DNA of 64,000 nucleotides. Origin: Chloroflexota bacterium. GTDB taxonomy: Bacteria > Chloroflexota > Anaerolineae > Anaerolineales > DRMV01. Shown in pieces: positions 48,097-56,139 of the stretch. Each line of letters opens with the position of its first letter. Position 1 is the first letter of the stretch. The notes under the pieces were generated by a model. That model saw nothing but the letters and a program-made list of their open reading frames with translations, was not told where the DNA came from and ran no database searches. The position numbers were made by a program, and so were the translations under genes. The DNA is taken from positions 1 through 64,000 of the forward strand of contig DRMV01000047.1 of assembly GCA_011322445.1 (NCBI GenBank). The letters are read 5' to 3'.

Positions 48097-48882
48097 ATGT
48101 TGATGCGTCGATGGCGTTGGGCTTTACTTTTGTTGGCGCTGGCGGCGGTGGCGACTTTGGCCCGTCAGCCGGCCGCGGCGCGCGTGCCCGCGGTGCTGAC
48201 GCCTTTCCCTACCCCTACCCCGGGGGCCGATGGTGTCATTCGCTACAAGGTGCAGCCGGGCGATACCCTCTGGCGGGTGGCAGCCATTGCCAAAGTGTCG
48301 GTGGATGAACTGCGCGCGCTCAACAATCTGCGCCCCGACCAGCCTCTTCAGCCGGGTCAGATTTTGATTTTGGGGGTAGGCGTTTCAGAAAAACCGACGC
48401 CCACACTGCAGCCCGGCGCGCCCCCCACGGTCACGCCGACGCCCACCCCTGAGCCGGGGGTTGGCACGCTTTGTGTACTGCTCTATGACGACGAAAACGG
48501 CAATGGCCTCTACGAGGAAGATACCGAGCGCCCGCTGGCGGGCGGCGCGGTGAGCGTGACCACCCGGGTGGGCTCGGTTTCCCTCACGGCGACCACCAAC
48601 GCCAAAGATTTCGTCTGCTTCGACGACCTCAAAGAAGGCAAGTATATCGTCACGATTGGCGTGCCGAAAGATTACAACCCGACTACTGCTCCCAATGTGA
48701 CCCTCACGCTGCGGCCGGGCGACACCACTTATGTCACCTTCGGGGCGCAGCGGGCTGCCCCCGCCACCACGACCGCCACGCCGAAACGCAAATCGCCCTT
48801 GCTGGGCATCGTGGGCTTTGTTTTCCTGCTGGGCGGTGTGGGGCTATGGGTGTTCGCCGCCCGTCGCATGCGAGGGCGGTAA
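48097..48882 (+). CDS. LysM-domain surface protein with a beta-sandwich and C-terminal anchor
   Basis: The protein has 261 residues. An N-terminal signal segment (about 5-22) is followed by Thr/Pro stretches. A LysM domain covers about 48-91 (YKVQPGDTLWRVA, LQPGQILILG) and would bind peptidoglycan. An SdrD/Cna-B-like domain covers about 125-210, with a Ca-loop-like DDENGNGLYEED. A second membrane segment (about 232-254) and a basic end RRMRGR form a C-terminal anchor. The gene diverges from dnaG and lies 12 bases before the next gene. Confidence 0.88.
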   Translation: MLMRRWRWALLLLALAAVATLARQPAAARVPAVLTPFPTPTPGADGVIRYKVQPGDTLWRVAAIAKVSVDELRALNNLRPDQPLQPGQILILGVGVSEKPTPTLQPGAPPTVTPTPTPEPGVGTLCVLLYDDENGNGLYEEDTERPLAGGAVSVTTRVGSVSLTATTNAKDFVCFDDLKEGKYIVTIGVPKDYNPTTAPNVTLTLRPGDTTYVTFGAQRAAPATTTATPKRKSPLLGIVGFVFLLGGVGLWVFAARRMRGR

Positions 48883-48894
48883 GGCCAGTCTGCT

Positions 48895-51237
48895 ATGTGG
48901 CAACATCGCCTCTTTATTCTCAACCGACAACAAGGCCTGCCGGCAGGCGACCTGCCGGGGGTGGCTCTTTACCTGCCTCTTAAACGCGCCCACCGCATGC
49001 GCCGGCGGGATGCGTTGCTGATTTATCTGCACCAGGAAGGCAACGCGCCGTTGGGGGAGAAGGACCAGCGCGCCCTGCTGGAAAAACTGGCCGGGCGTTA
49101 TTTCACGTTGAACGGCTCGGTCACCGCGGCAATGAAGGAACTCGCCAACGCACTGAACGCTTTTTTCCTCAACCGCAACCGTAAACTCACGCCTCACGGT
49201 AAACACGCGCTTGGCTGGTTGACCCTGGCCGTGTGGCGCGGCAACAACCTTTACCTGGCCCTTTCAGGCCCCATGCACGCCGCGGTGCTGGGCGAGACGG
49301 TGACTCATTACCACGACCCGCAGGTCAGCGGCCGCGGGCTGGGGGTGGGCCGTGCGGCGCGGCTTTATTTCGCCAGCGCCGCCGTGCAGCCGGGCGATGT
49401 GCTGCTGATCGCACCTCATTTCCCTGCTGCGTGGGATGCACGGGTGCTGCGCCTGGAAGCCAGCCGGAAAATCTCGCCTTTGTTGCGGCGGTTGGTGGCT
49501 TACGGTGGTGCCCAGCAGGAGAGCGCCATTGTGCAGGTGCGCCCCGGCGAGCCGGAGGTGCGCCGCACGGTGTTGACGGCAGGTGCCGCGGCCATGCCGG
49601 CGGCGCTTGAAGGTTCGGCCCCTGCCCCTGCGGAAAGCCCCGCAGCTCAGGCGCCGGCCGTGCCCCCGCAGCCAGAAGAGGCTGCACCTGGCCTTGCCCC
49701 TGCCTCGGAAGCGCCAGGAAGCCCCCCTCTGCCTGTGGAAGCAGCAGCCTCCCCGCCGCCTTCGCCGCGGCCCCAAAAAGCCGCGGCGCCTGAAGGGCCG
49801 CCTTCCCCTGGGCCTGCGGTTTCCCGCGGGGCGCCGTCGGCGTCACCCCCCGCGGGCACGGGCACCAGGCCGCAGCCGCGCGAGCGGCGCATTCCCCTGG
49901 CCGGGCAGGCGCGGGCTGCTTTCACTGCCGCTGGTGAAGGCCTCCGGCGGGGGCTGGCGGCGCTTTGGCGCGCCGGCGAGGGGCTGGTCGAAGGGTTCCG
50001 TAAGGTGGCTTCCCAGGGGCTTTCCACTTCGGCCGATGAGGTGTTTGCCCTGCCCCGCTCGTTCATGGCGCTCACCGCGGTGGCGGTGCCGCTGGTGGTG
50101 GTGACGATTGCCGTGGTGGTCTTTGTGCGCCGGGGACGCTTGCAGCAGTATCAGGCTTATTTCGCGCTGGCGCAAACTGAAGCGCAGCAGGCGGAAACGA
50201 TTAAAGAGCCGGTCACCCGCCGCAACGCGTTGGTGGAGGCATTGCACGATATCGAGGCCGCCGAGACCTACCACCGCACGGCAGATTCCGAGGCGCTGCG
50301 CGAGCGCATCACCCAGGCGCTCGACCAGTTGGATGGGGTGCAGCGGGTGGATTTCCAGCCGGTTTCTGACCGTTTGCCTGCGGCAAGCCCGGTGCTACGG
50401 CTGCTTTTCCAGGGCGCTGACCTCTATGCCCTGACCGAGAACGGGCATGTCTATCATTACCAGGTGCGCGGCCAGCATTACATTCTCGATCGCGACTTCC
50501 AGTGTGGGCCGGGTGAGTATGGCGGCGGATCATTGCAGGTAGGGCCGTTGGTAGATGCCGCGTTGTTCAGCCGTCAACTGCAGCCGGAAGCGTATAGCAT
50601 CGTGGGCATCGACGCGGTCGGGCACGGTGTGCTCTGTGGCCCCCAGCGGGAAACCTCGGGTTTCGTGCTGCCCCCTGCGACGCCTACGAACTGGCAGCGC
50701 CCGACGCGTGTGGCTTACCAGGATGGCGATCTCTACATCCTCGACCCCGTTGCCAAGACGGTGGAAGTGGTTTCGATGGATGGTGGCGGGGAATTCAGCG
50801 GCACGCCGTACAATTACTTCACCCAGGGCGCACCCGCAGGCATGGAGACCGCCATTGAAATGGCGGTGCAGCGCGGCGGGCTGTATTTGCTGCATGCCGA
50901 TGGGCAAATGACCCGCTGCGAAGAGGCTTCTGGCAACGCGGTGAAGTGCAAAGCCTTGCTTTACAACGATACCCGCCCGGGGCGCGCCTCCGGGCCGGTG
51001 ATGCCCAATACGCGTTTTTCGCAAATTGTGTTGGCTTCTGCGCCCGACCCTTCGCTCTACATGCTCGACGCGGCGTCGGGGGCTGTGTATCGTTTTTCGT
51101 ACCAGTTGCAATTTGTGACACAATACCGACCTGCTCAGCCGCTTCCGGCTGAAATCACGGCCTTTGCCGTGGACCCGGAAACGCAGACGCTGTTCGTCGC
51201 GGCGGGCGGGCGAATTTATCAGGGTTCCCTGCGATAG
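48895..51237 (+). CDS. Three-part membrane protein: phosphatase-like N-terminus, membrane helix, beta-propeller-like C-terminus
   Basis: I do not recognise a named family for this 780-residue protein. Residues 1-225 resemble a PP2C-type fold in pattern (LTLAVWRGNNLYLALSG, then VQPGDVLLIAP), but the metal-binding Asp residues of GDSR and SDG motifs are absent, so it is probably not an active phosphatase. A Pro/Ala-rich linker covers about 230-345. A membrane helix lies at about 390-412. A helical, coiled-coil-like segment (about 415-485) is followed by about 290 residues of short beta repeats, such as LYALTENGHVYHY, LYILDPVAKTVEVV and LYLLHADGQMTR, that look like a beta-propeller. The gene follows the LysM gene, and the next gene starts directly after its stop. 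Confidence 0.7.
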   Translation: MWQHRLFILNRQQGLPAGDLPGVALYLPLKRAHRMRRRDALLIYLHQEGNAPLGEKDQRALLEKLAGRYFTLNGSVTAAMKELANALNAFFLNRNRKLTPHGKHALGWLTLAVWRGNNLYLALSGPMHAAVLGETVTHYHDPQVSGRGLGVGRAARLYFASAAVQPGDVLLIAPHFPAAWDARVLRLEASRKISPLLRRLVAYGGAQQESAIVQVRPGEPEVRRTVLTAGAAAMPAALEGSAPAPAESPAAQAPAVPPQPEEAAPGLAPASEAPGSPPLPVEAAASPPPSPRPQKAAAPEGPPSPGPAVSRGAPSASPPAGTGTRPQPRERRIPLAGQARAAFTAAGEGLRRGLAALWRAGEGLVEGFRKVASQGLSTSADEVFALPRSFMALTAVAVPLVVVTIAVVVFVRRGRLQQYQAYFALAQTEAQQAETIKEPVTRRNALVEALHDIEAAETYHRTADSEALRERITQALDQLDGVQRVDFQPVSDRLPAASPVLRLLFQGADLYALTENGHVYHYQVRGQHYILDRDFQCGPGEYGGGSLQVGPLVDAALFSRQLQPEAYSIVGIDAVGHGVLCGPQRETSGFVLPPATPTNWQRPTRVAYQDGDLYILDPVAKTVEVVSMDGGGEFSGTPYNYFTQGAPAGMETAIEMAVQRGGLYLLHADGQMTRCEEASGNAVKCKALLYNDTRPGRASGPVMPNTRFSQIVLASAPDPSLYMLDAASGAVYRFSYQLQFVTQYRPAQPLPAEITAFAVDPETQTLFVAAGGRIYQGSLR

Positions 51238-51612
51238 ATGTGCACGTTCTTCTCCTTCGTCCTTGATGTGTTGGCCGCACTGGGGGTGGTGCTGTTTGGC
51301 TGGTTTGGGCGGTTGTTCCTTTTTCAGCCAGCCCGCTACCTGCGGGCTTTTGCTTCCCTGCGGTTGGAGAATTTTCAGCGCTGGGGGCTGAGTGAGGAAG
51401 AAATCGCCCGGCGTCCGCCGGCGGTGTTGATGCGCTGGCTCACGCGAAAGCCTTACCGCCAGTGGCTGGAAAGCCTGGCGCGCGAGCCTGAGCGCCATCG
51501 CGCCTTGCTGGTGTTGGTGCGGCTGTATGGCGTCGGGCTGGCGGTGGTGGGGCTGGCAATGCTGGCCGCGTTGCTGCTGACTTTGCCGGTGCAGGTAAGG
51601 GCTTGTTTTTGA
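51238..51612 (+). CDS. Small membrane protein of unknown function
   Basis: The protein has 124 residues. Its ATG directly follows the stop codon of the large gene before it, so they are translationally linked. Two hydrophobic segments (about 5-27 and 96-118) flank a basic, Trp/Arg-rich region ([23 protein letters not shown] is the central part, at about 49-71). No known motif is seen. It may be a partner of the phosphatase-like/propeller protein. Confidence 0.7.
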   Translation: MCTFFSFVLDVLAALGVVLFGWFGRLFLFQPARYLRAFASLRLENFQRWGLSEEEIARRPPAVLMRWLTRKPYRQWLESLAREPERHRALLVLVRLYGVGLAVVGLAMLAALLLTLPVQVRACF

Positions 51613-51752
51613 GTTTTCCCCGTTGAGATGTGGAAAACCTCCGGTTTGCCTGTGGAAAACTCGCGCGAGGCGGGGAAAACTCGGCCAGGTTGGGGAAAAC
51701 GCCTCCGCCATCGGGGAGAACGCCGGGAAAATGGAAGGAAAAGCCGGGGAAA
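51613..51752. repeat. Phased GGGGAAAAC-type repeat array
   Basis: Copies of a 9-10-bp element, TGTGGAAAAC or SGGGGAAAAC, begin at 51629, 51651, 51671, 51691 and 51712, spaced 22, 20, 20 and 21 bp. An inverted copy GTTTTCCCC lies at 51613-51621, and decayed copies follow to about 51752. The spacing equals about two helical turns, so all copies face the same side of the DNA. It is non-coding in any sensible frame. Confidence 0.7.
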
Positions 51753-51788
51753 TCTCCCCTGGGGCATGGTACGGCTGTTTGGGCTTTG

Positions 51789-51797
51789 TGCTACAAT
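51789..51797 (+). promoter_or_regulatory. Extended -10 promoter of the DUF4282 gene
   Basis: TGCTACAAT (TG-N-TACAAT) lies about 100 bp upstream of the DUF4282 start and immediately after the phased repeat array. Confidence 0.45.
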
Positions 51798-51811
51798 CAA
51801 AGTGTTCGTAG

Positions 51812-51852
51812 CCTGCATTGCGGCGTAGAAGGGCTGGCATCCGCAATGCAGG
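51812..51852 (+). other. 12-bp perfect hairpin in the DUF4282 leader
   Basis: CCTGCATTGCGG (51812-51823) pairs perfectly with CCGCAATGCAGG (51841-51852) across a 17-nt loop, and TTTT follows. It lies between the extended -10 and the start codon, so it could be an attenuator-type terminator or another leader structure. Confidence 0.65.
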
Positions 51853-51894
51853 TTTTGCAGAATCCGCAGCATTTGTACTTTGGAGGAGGGAACG

Positions 51895-52200
51895 ATGAAC
51901 TGGAAGGATTTCCTGGCTTTCCGCCGCATGGTCACGCCGATCATCATTCAGGTCATTTTTTGGATTGGCGTGGTTGGTGTCATTCTGGGCGGCATCGTGG
52001 GCTTCTTTTCAATGCTCATCACGGGTATCAGCCAAGGGGAAGCGATGTCCATCTTGGGCGCTTTGATTGGCGTGCCACTGATGACGATTGTAGGCCTGTT
52101 GCTGGTGCGGCTTTACACCGAACTGCTCATTGTGATTTTCCGCATCAACGATACCCTCACCGACATCAAGAACCTGTTGGAAGAGCGCCGACAGGCCTGA
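51895..52200 (+). CDS. DUF4282 small membrane protein
   Basis: The protein has 101 residues and two long hydrophobic segments (about 14-42 and 56-82), then a short helix with LTDIKNLLEERR. The start NWKDFLAFRRMVTPIIIQ fits the DUF4282 family, whose role is not known. GGAGGAGGG lies before the ATG. It is followed after 90 bp by coaBC on the same strand. Confidence 0.82.
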   Translation: MNWKDFLAFRRMVTPIIIQVIFWIGVVGVILGGIVGFFSMLITGISQGEAMSILGALIGVPLMTIVGLLLVRLYTELLIVIFRINDTLTDIKNLLEERRQA

Positions 52201-52209
52201 GTGAAAGCG

Positions 52210-52243
52210 GGGCGCTCTCTCGCGCCTGCGCGGGGGAGCGCCC
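52210..52243 (+). other. Long G/C hairpin between DUF4282 and coaBC
   Basis: An 8-bp perfect stem GGGCGCTC/GAGCGCCC (52210-52217 with 52236-52243), extended inward to about 15 pairs with wobbles, starts ten bases after the DUF4282 stop. No T-run follows, so transcription may continue into coaBC. Confidence 0.5.
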
Positions 52244-52290
52244 TGTCGCGGGGGCGAGGTAACGGCAAGGCAAATCCGAAGGAGGCTTCT

Positions 52291-53799
52291 TTGATCAAGC
52301 CATTGGCAGGCAAACGGGTGGTTTTGGGGGTTTGTGGTTCTGTGGCGGTCTACAAGGCCGCTTTTGTGGCTTCGCGGCTGGCACAATTAGGTGCAACAGT
52401 CACCACCGTGTTGACCGACGCGGGGGCGCGTTTTGTGGCGCCGCTGACCTTTCAGTCGGTGACCGGCGCGCCAGCCTACACAGATGCTGACTTGTGGGGG
52501 CAGGGAGGGCACGTGCTGCATGTGGGGCTGGGGCACGCGGCCGATCTGGTGGTGATTGCCCCTGCCACGGCCAACACCCTCGCCAAACTGGCCCACGGCC
52601 AGGCCGACAACCTCCTGACACTGACCGCCCTCAGCACCACCGCCCCCCTCCTCATCGCCCCGGCGATGGACGGCGGCATGTTCGCCCACCCCACCACCCA
52701 GGCCAACCTGGAAACGCTGAAGGCGCGCGGCGCGCATATCCTTGGCCCGGCGGAAGGCCACCTGGCTTCCGGCCTGACGGGCAAGGGGCGTATGGTGGAA
52801 CCGGAGGCTATCATCGGCCAGGCGCGCTACCTGTTGACCCGCTCAGGCCCCTTGCAGGGGAAGCACGTTGTCGTCACCGCGGGGGGGACGCAAGAGCCCA
52901 TTGACCCCGTGCGCGTGGTCGCCAACCGCTCTTCCGGCAAGCAAGGGTTCGCATTGGCGCAGGCCGCGCTGGATTTCGGTGCAGAAGTGACCCTGGTCAG
53001 CGGCCCCACGGCTCTGCCGACGCCCGGCGGCGCCCGGCGGGTGGACGTGCGCACCGCCGCGGAGATGCAGGAAGCCATCTTCCGCCACCTGGACGAAGCC
53101 GACATGCTGCTGATGGCCGCCGCCGTGGCCGACTACCGCCCCGAAGCCCCCGCCGGGCACAAAATCAAAAAAGGCCGTGACCGCTGGGAACTCCCCCTGA
53201 CCCGCACCACCGACATCCTTGCCACCCTGGCCAGCCGCCGTGCCGATTTCCCCCGCCTGCGCCTCGTGGTCGGCTTCGCAGCCGAAAGCCACGACCTGCT
53301 GGAAAACGCCCGCCACAAACTGCAAGCCAAGCGGATGGATCTCATCGTCGCCAACGATATCACCGCCCCCCAGGCCGGTTTTGCCGTCGACACCAACAAG
53401 GTGACGCTGCTCTACGCCGACGGCCTGCAGGAAGCCCTTCCGCTGATGAGCAAAGCCGAAGTGGCCCACGCGGTGCTGCTGCGGGCGTTAGTGTTGCTGG
53501 AAGACGGCCTGCTGGGCCACCTGACCCCGCGCCGCGCCTGGGAACGCGCCCAGCCCGAAGGGGCCTACGCCCCCCCTTCGCTGGAAAACGAGGGCTTCAT
53601 TCACCTTTCCCGCCTCGACCAGATTCCACGGGTACGGGCACGTTTCTACGCCGGTCGGGACGACCTGCTACTGCTCAAGATCCGCTTTGCTGCCATTGCC
53701 GACCACCTGCGCTGGGAAGCCGCCGACGGCGAAGTCTTTCCCCACCTCTACGCCCCCCTGCCGCTGGAAGCCGTGGCCGCGGTGGAAGCCATACCATAA
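52291..53799 (+). CDS. coaBC: CoaBC (phosphopantothenoylcysteine decarboxylase/synthetase) fused to a C-terminal DUF952 domain
   Basis: CoaBC carries out two steps of coenzyme A synthesis. The protein has 502 residues. The start is a TTG with AAGGAGG seven bases upstream; the frame is open 30 codons further without a ribosome site. The FMN decarboxylase domain covers about 1-180: VLGVCGSVAVYKA, the active His in HVLHVGLGHA, APATANTLAKLAHG, APAMDGGM (family PAMNxxM has Asn here) and ASGLTGKGRM. The synthetase domain covers about 190-400: VTAGGTQEPIDPVR, NRSSGKQG, MAAAVADYRP and KIKK. Residues about 410-502 match DUF952: RRAWERAQPEGAYAPPSLE, GFIHLSRLDQIP, DDLLLLKI and FPHLYAPLPLEAV. That third domain is not normally part of CoaBC. 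Confidence 0.93.
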   Translation: MIKPLAGKRVVLGVCGSVAVYKAAFVASRLAQLGATVTTVLTDAGARFVAPLTFQSVTGAPAYTDADLWGQGGHVLHVGLGHAADLVVIAPATANTLAKLAHGQADNLLTLTALSTTAPLLIAPAMDGGMFAHPTTQANLETLKARGAHILGPAEGHLASGLTGKGRMVEPEAIIGQARYLLTRSGPLQGKHVVVTAGGTQEPIDPVRVVANRSSGKQGFALAQAALDFGAEVTLVSGPTALPTPGGARRVDVRTAAEMQEAIFRHLDEADMLLMAAAVADYRPEAPAGHKIKKGRDRWELPLTRTTDILATLASRRADFPRLRLVVGFAAESHDLLENARHKLQAKRMDLIVANDITAPQAGFAVDTNKVTLLYADGLQEALPLMSKAEVAHAVLLRALVLLEDGLLGHLTPRRAWERAQPEGAYAPPSLENEGFIHLSRLDQIPRVRARFYAGRDDLLLLKIRFAAIADHLRWEAADGEVFPHLYAPLPLEAVAAVEAIP

Positions 53800-53828
53800 A
53801 GGGAAACCGCCCGATGCGCAGCGTTTCT

Positions 53829-53857
53829 TTGACAACTTTGCTTTCTTCCCTTAAAAT
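53829..53857 (+). promoter_or_regulatory. Strong sigma-70 promoter of the EF-G2 gene
   Basis: TTGACA (53829-53834) and TAAAAT (53852-53857) are separated by 17 bp. It starts 30 bp after the coaBC stop and 69 bp before the EF-G2 ATG, and is the best promoter match I see in the window. Confidence 0.85.
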
Positions 53858-53925
53858 ACCACCCGCTTGCCTTGAACCAACCTCGCGTGAAATGCGAGCA
53901 ATCTTATCACGGAAGGGGTCTTCCC

Positions 53926-55995
53926 ATGAAAGAGTACACGACCGAAAAGATCCGCAACATCGCTCTGGTTTCCCACAGCAGTGCGGGCAAGACCATGCTC
54001 GCCGAGGCACTGCTGCATTTTACCGGCGCAACCACCCGTCTGGGGAGCATCAAAGACGGCTCCACCGTTTCCGACTTCGAAGAAGAGGAAATCCGCCGTG
54101 GGTTGTCCCTTTCCACTGCCCTCATTCCGGTGGAATACCAAGACCACAAAATCAACCTGCTGGATACCCCCGGCTACACCGACTTCGTCGGTGAGGTGAT
54201 TTCCGCCCTCTACGTGGCCGATGGCGCGGTGGTGCTGGTGGATGCGGTGGCTGGCATCGAGGTCGGCACCGAAGTCGCGTGGTCTTACGCCGACAAGTTT
54301 GGCCGCCCGCGCTTCCTGCTCATCAACAAGATGGACCGCGACAACGCCAACTTCCAGAAAATGCTCACCCAGGCGCAGGAAACCTTCGACGCCCGCTTCA
54401 TTCCGGTACAACTGCCGTGGGGTGAAGGGGAAGCCTTCCAGGGCGTGATCGACCTGCTGAGCATGAAAGCCTACGCGGGCGCAGGCACCGAAGCGCAAGA
54501 CATTCCCGCCGAACTGGCCGACGCGGCCGAGGAAGCCCGCATGGCGCTGGTGGAAGCCGCCGCCGAGGGCGACGACAGCCTGCTGGAAAAATACCTGGAA
54601 GGCGAAGAACTGACCGCCGACGAGGTGGTGCGGGGCCTGAAAGCCGTGGTGATGAGCGGCGATTACGTGCCCGTGTTTGTGGCCGCGGGCGAAAAGGAAA
54701 TTGGCCTCGCGCCGCTGCTGGAAGCCATGATTGCCCTGATGCCTTCCCCCGCGGAAGCACCTGCCCTGCCCGCGGAAAACGCCAAAGGCGAGCCAGTGGG
54801 ACTCACCGCGGACGACAGCGGCCCCCTCGCCGCCTACGTCTGGAAGACCACCGCCGATCCCTTCGTGGGCAAGATCACCTACTTCAAGGTGGTTTCCGGC
54901 ACCCTGCATTCCGACACGCGCGTCTGGAACGCTAACAAGAACACCGAAGAGCGGCTGGGCACCTTGCACATCCTGCGCGGCAAAGAACAGATTGCCGTCA
55001 AGGTGCTGCATGCCGGCGACCTGGGCACTGTGCCCAAACTGAGCGAAACCGGCACCGGCGACACCCTCTGCGACAAGGGCAACCCCATCAAAATTGCCAT
55101 GCCCGAATACCCCACCGCCCTCTACCGCGTCGCGGTGGTGCCTCAATCGCAGTCCGATTCCACCAAACTCGGCTCTACCCTCACCCGCCTGTGCGAAGAA
55201 GACCCCACCCTCTCGTGGTATCAGGACGGCTCCACCAAGCAGACCATCTTGCAGGGCATGGGAGACCAGCACATTGACGTCGCCATCCGCAAGGCCAAGA
55301 CCAAGTTCCAGCTCAACCTCGACACCGCGGAGCCGAAAGTGCCCTACCGCGAAACCATCACCAAGAAGGGGCAGGCGCAATACCGCCACAAGAAGCAGAC
55401 CGGCGGCGCGGGCCAGTTCGCGGAAGTGCACATGCGGGTGGAACCCAACCCCGAAAGCGACTACGACTTCGCGTGGGAAGTCTTCGGCGGCGCGATTTCG
55501 TCCAGTTTCCAGCCTTCCATCGAGAAGGGCATCAAGAACGTCATGAAGCAGGGCGTGATTGCCGGTTATCCGGTGGTCAATGTGAAAATCGCGGTCTTCG
55601 ACGGCAAGGAACACCCCGTGGACTCCAAGCCGGTGGCTTTTGAGATCGCCTCGCGGGAGGCCTTCAAACTGGCCTTCCAGGACGCCGGCCCCGTGCTGCT
55701 GGAGCCGATTTACAAAGTGCGCATCACCGTGCCCGAAAGCAATATGGGCGATGTGCTCGGCGACCTGAATACCCGTCGCGCCCGGGTGCAGGGCATGGAC
55801 ACGGAAAAAGGCCGCTCGGTGATTACCGCTGAGGTGCCTTTGGCCGAGATGCTGCGCTACACCACCGACCTGCGCTCGCTCACCGGCGGCCGCGGCGTGT
55901 TCGAAATGGAATTTTCGCACTACGAGAAAGTGCCCGCTCACCTGCAGCAGGAAATCATCGCCGAGCGCCAGCGCGAACTGGCCGAAGAAAAATAA
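53926..55995 (+). CDS. Elongation factor G paralogue (EF-G2 type)
   Basis: This is a translational GTPase of 689 residues with all five EF-G domains. The P-loop reads SHSSAGKT in place of AHIDAGKT of the main EF-G. The segment ITxRLG...GSTVSDFEEEE and the lack of the Gly-rich switch are typical of the EF-G2/FusA2 group. LLDTPGYTDF and LINKMDRD are the other GTP motifs. Domain IV (ISSSFQPSIEKGIKN) and domain V (RRARVQGMD) are intact. Such paralogues can support elongation or recycling under special conditions. The chosen ATG lies after GGAAGGGG; the frame is open 18 codons upstream. Confidence 0.9.
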   Translation: MKEYTTEKIRNIALVSHSSAGKTMLAEALLHFTGATTRLGSIKDGSTVSDFEEEEIRRGLSLSTALIPVEYQDHKINLLDTPGYTDFVGEVISALYVADGAVVLVDAVAGIEVGTEVAWSYADKFGRPRFLLINKMDRDNANFQKMLTQAQETFDARFIPVQLPWGEGEAFQGVIDLLSMKAYAGAGTEAQDIPAELADAAEEARMALVEAAAEGDDSLLEKYLEGEELTADEVVRGLKAVVMSGDYVPVFVAAGEKEIGLAPLLEAMIALMPSPAEAPALPAENAKGEPVGLTADDSGPLAAYVWKTTADPFVGKITYFKVVSGTLHSDTRVWNANKNTEERLGTLHILRGKEQIAVKVLHAGDLGTVPKLSETGTGDTLCDKGNPIKIAMPEYPTALYRVAVVPQSQSDSTKLGSTLTRLCEEDPTLSWYQDGSTKQTILQGMGDQHIDVAIRKAKTKFQLNLDTAEPKVPYRETITKKGQAQYRHKKQTGGAGQFAEVHMRVEPNPESDYDFAWEVFGGAISSSFQPSIEKGIKNVMKQGVIAGYPVVNVKIAVFDGKEHPVDSKPVAFEIASREAFKLAFQDAGPVLLEPIYKVRITVPESNMGDVLGDLNTRRARVQGMDTEKGRSVITAEVPLAEMLRYTTDLRSLTGGRGVFEMEFSHYEKVPAHLQQEIIAERQRELAEEK

Positions 55996-56023
55996 CTCCC
56001 GGCGAAGGCTGACAGAAAACGAA

Positions 56024-56059
56024 ACGCTCCCCCCAACCACCGGGGGGAGCGTCGTTTTT
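56024..56059. terminator. Convergent terminator between EF-G2 and the NYN gene
   Basis: An 11-bp stem (56024-56034 with 56042-56052) with a 7-nt loop is followed by TTTTT on the plus strand; the minus strand reads TTTCGTTTT after the stem. It can end both messages. Confidence 0.88.
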
Positions 56060-56139
56060 GGGACCTGTTCAGCCTCTGACGGCATGCCAAAGCACGCTGG
56101 AGGGCGGAATGGATTTCATAGAGGCGCGCGGCAAGGGTG

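Noticed and set aside
51613..51760. Possible replication origin with DnaA boxes
   Set aside because: Only two copies come within one base of a DnaA box, the others do not, and no dnaA, dnaN or gidA gene is nearby.
51623..51811. Small open frame across the GGGGAAAAC array
   Set aside because: It has no ribosome site, and its peptide simply reflects the repeats; two other frames are open over the same stretch.
53851..56085. Long open frame opposite EF-G2 (744 codons)
   Set aside because: The EF-G2 gene on the plus strand has every GTPase motif, a promoter and a ribosome site. The antisense frame has none of these.
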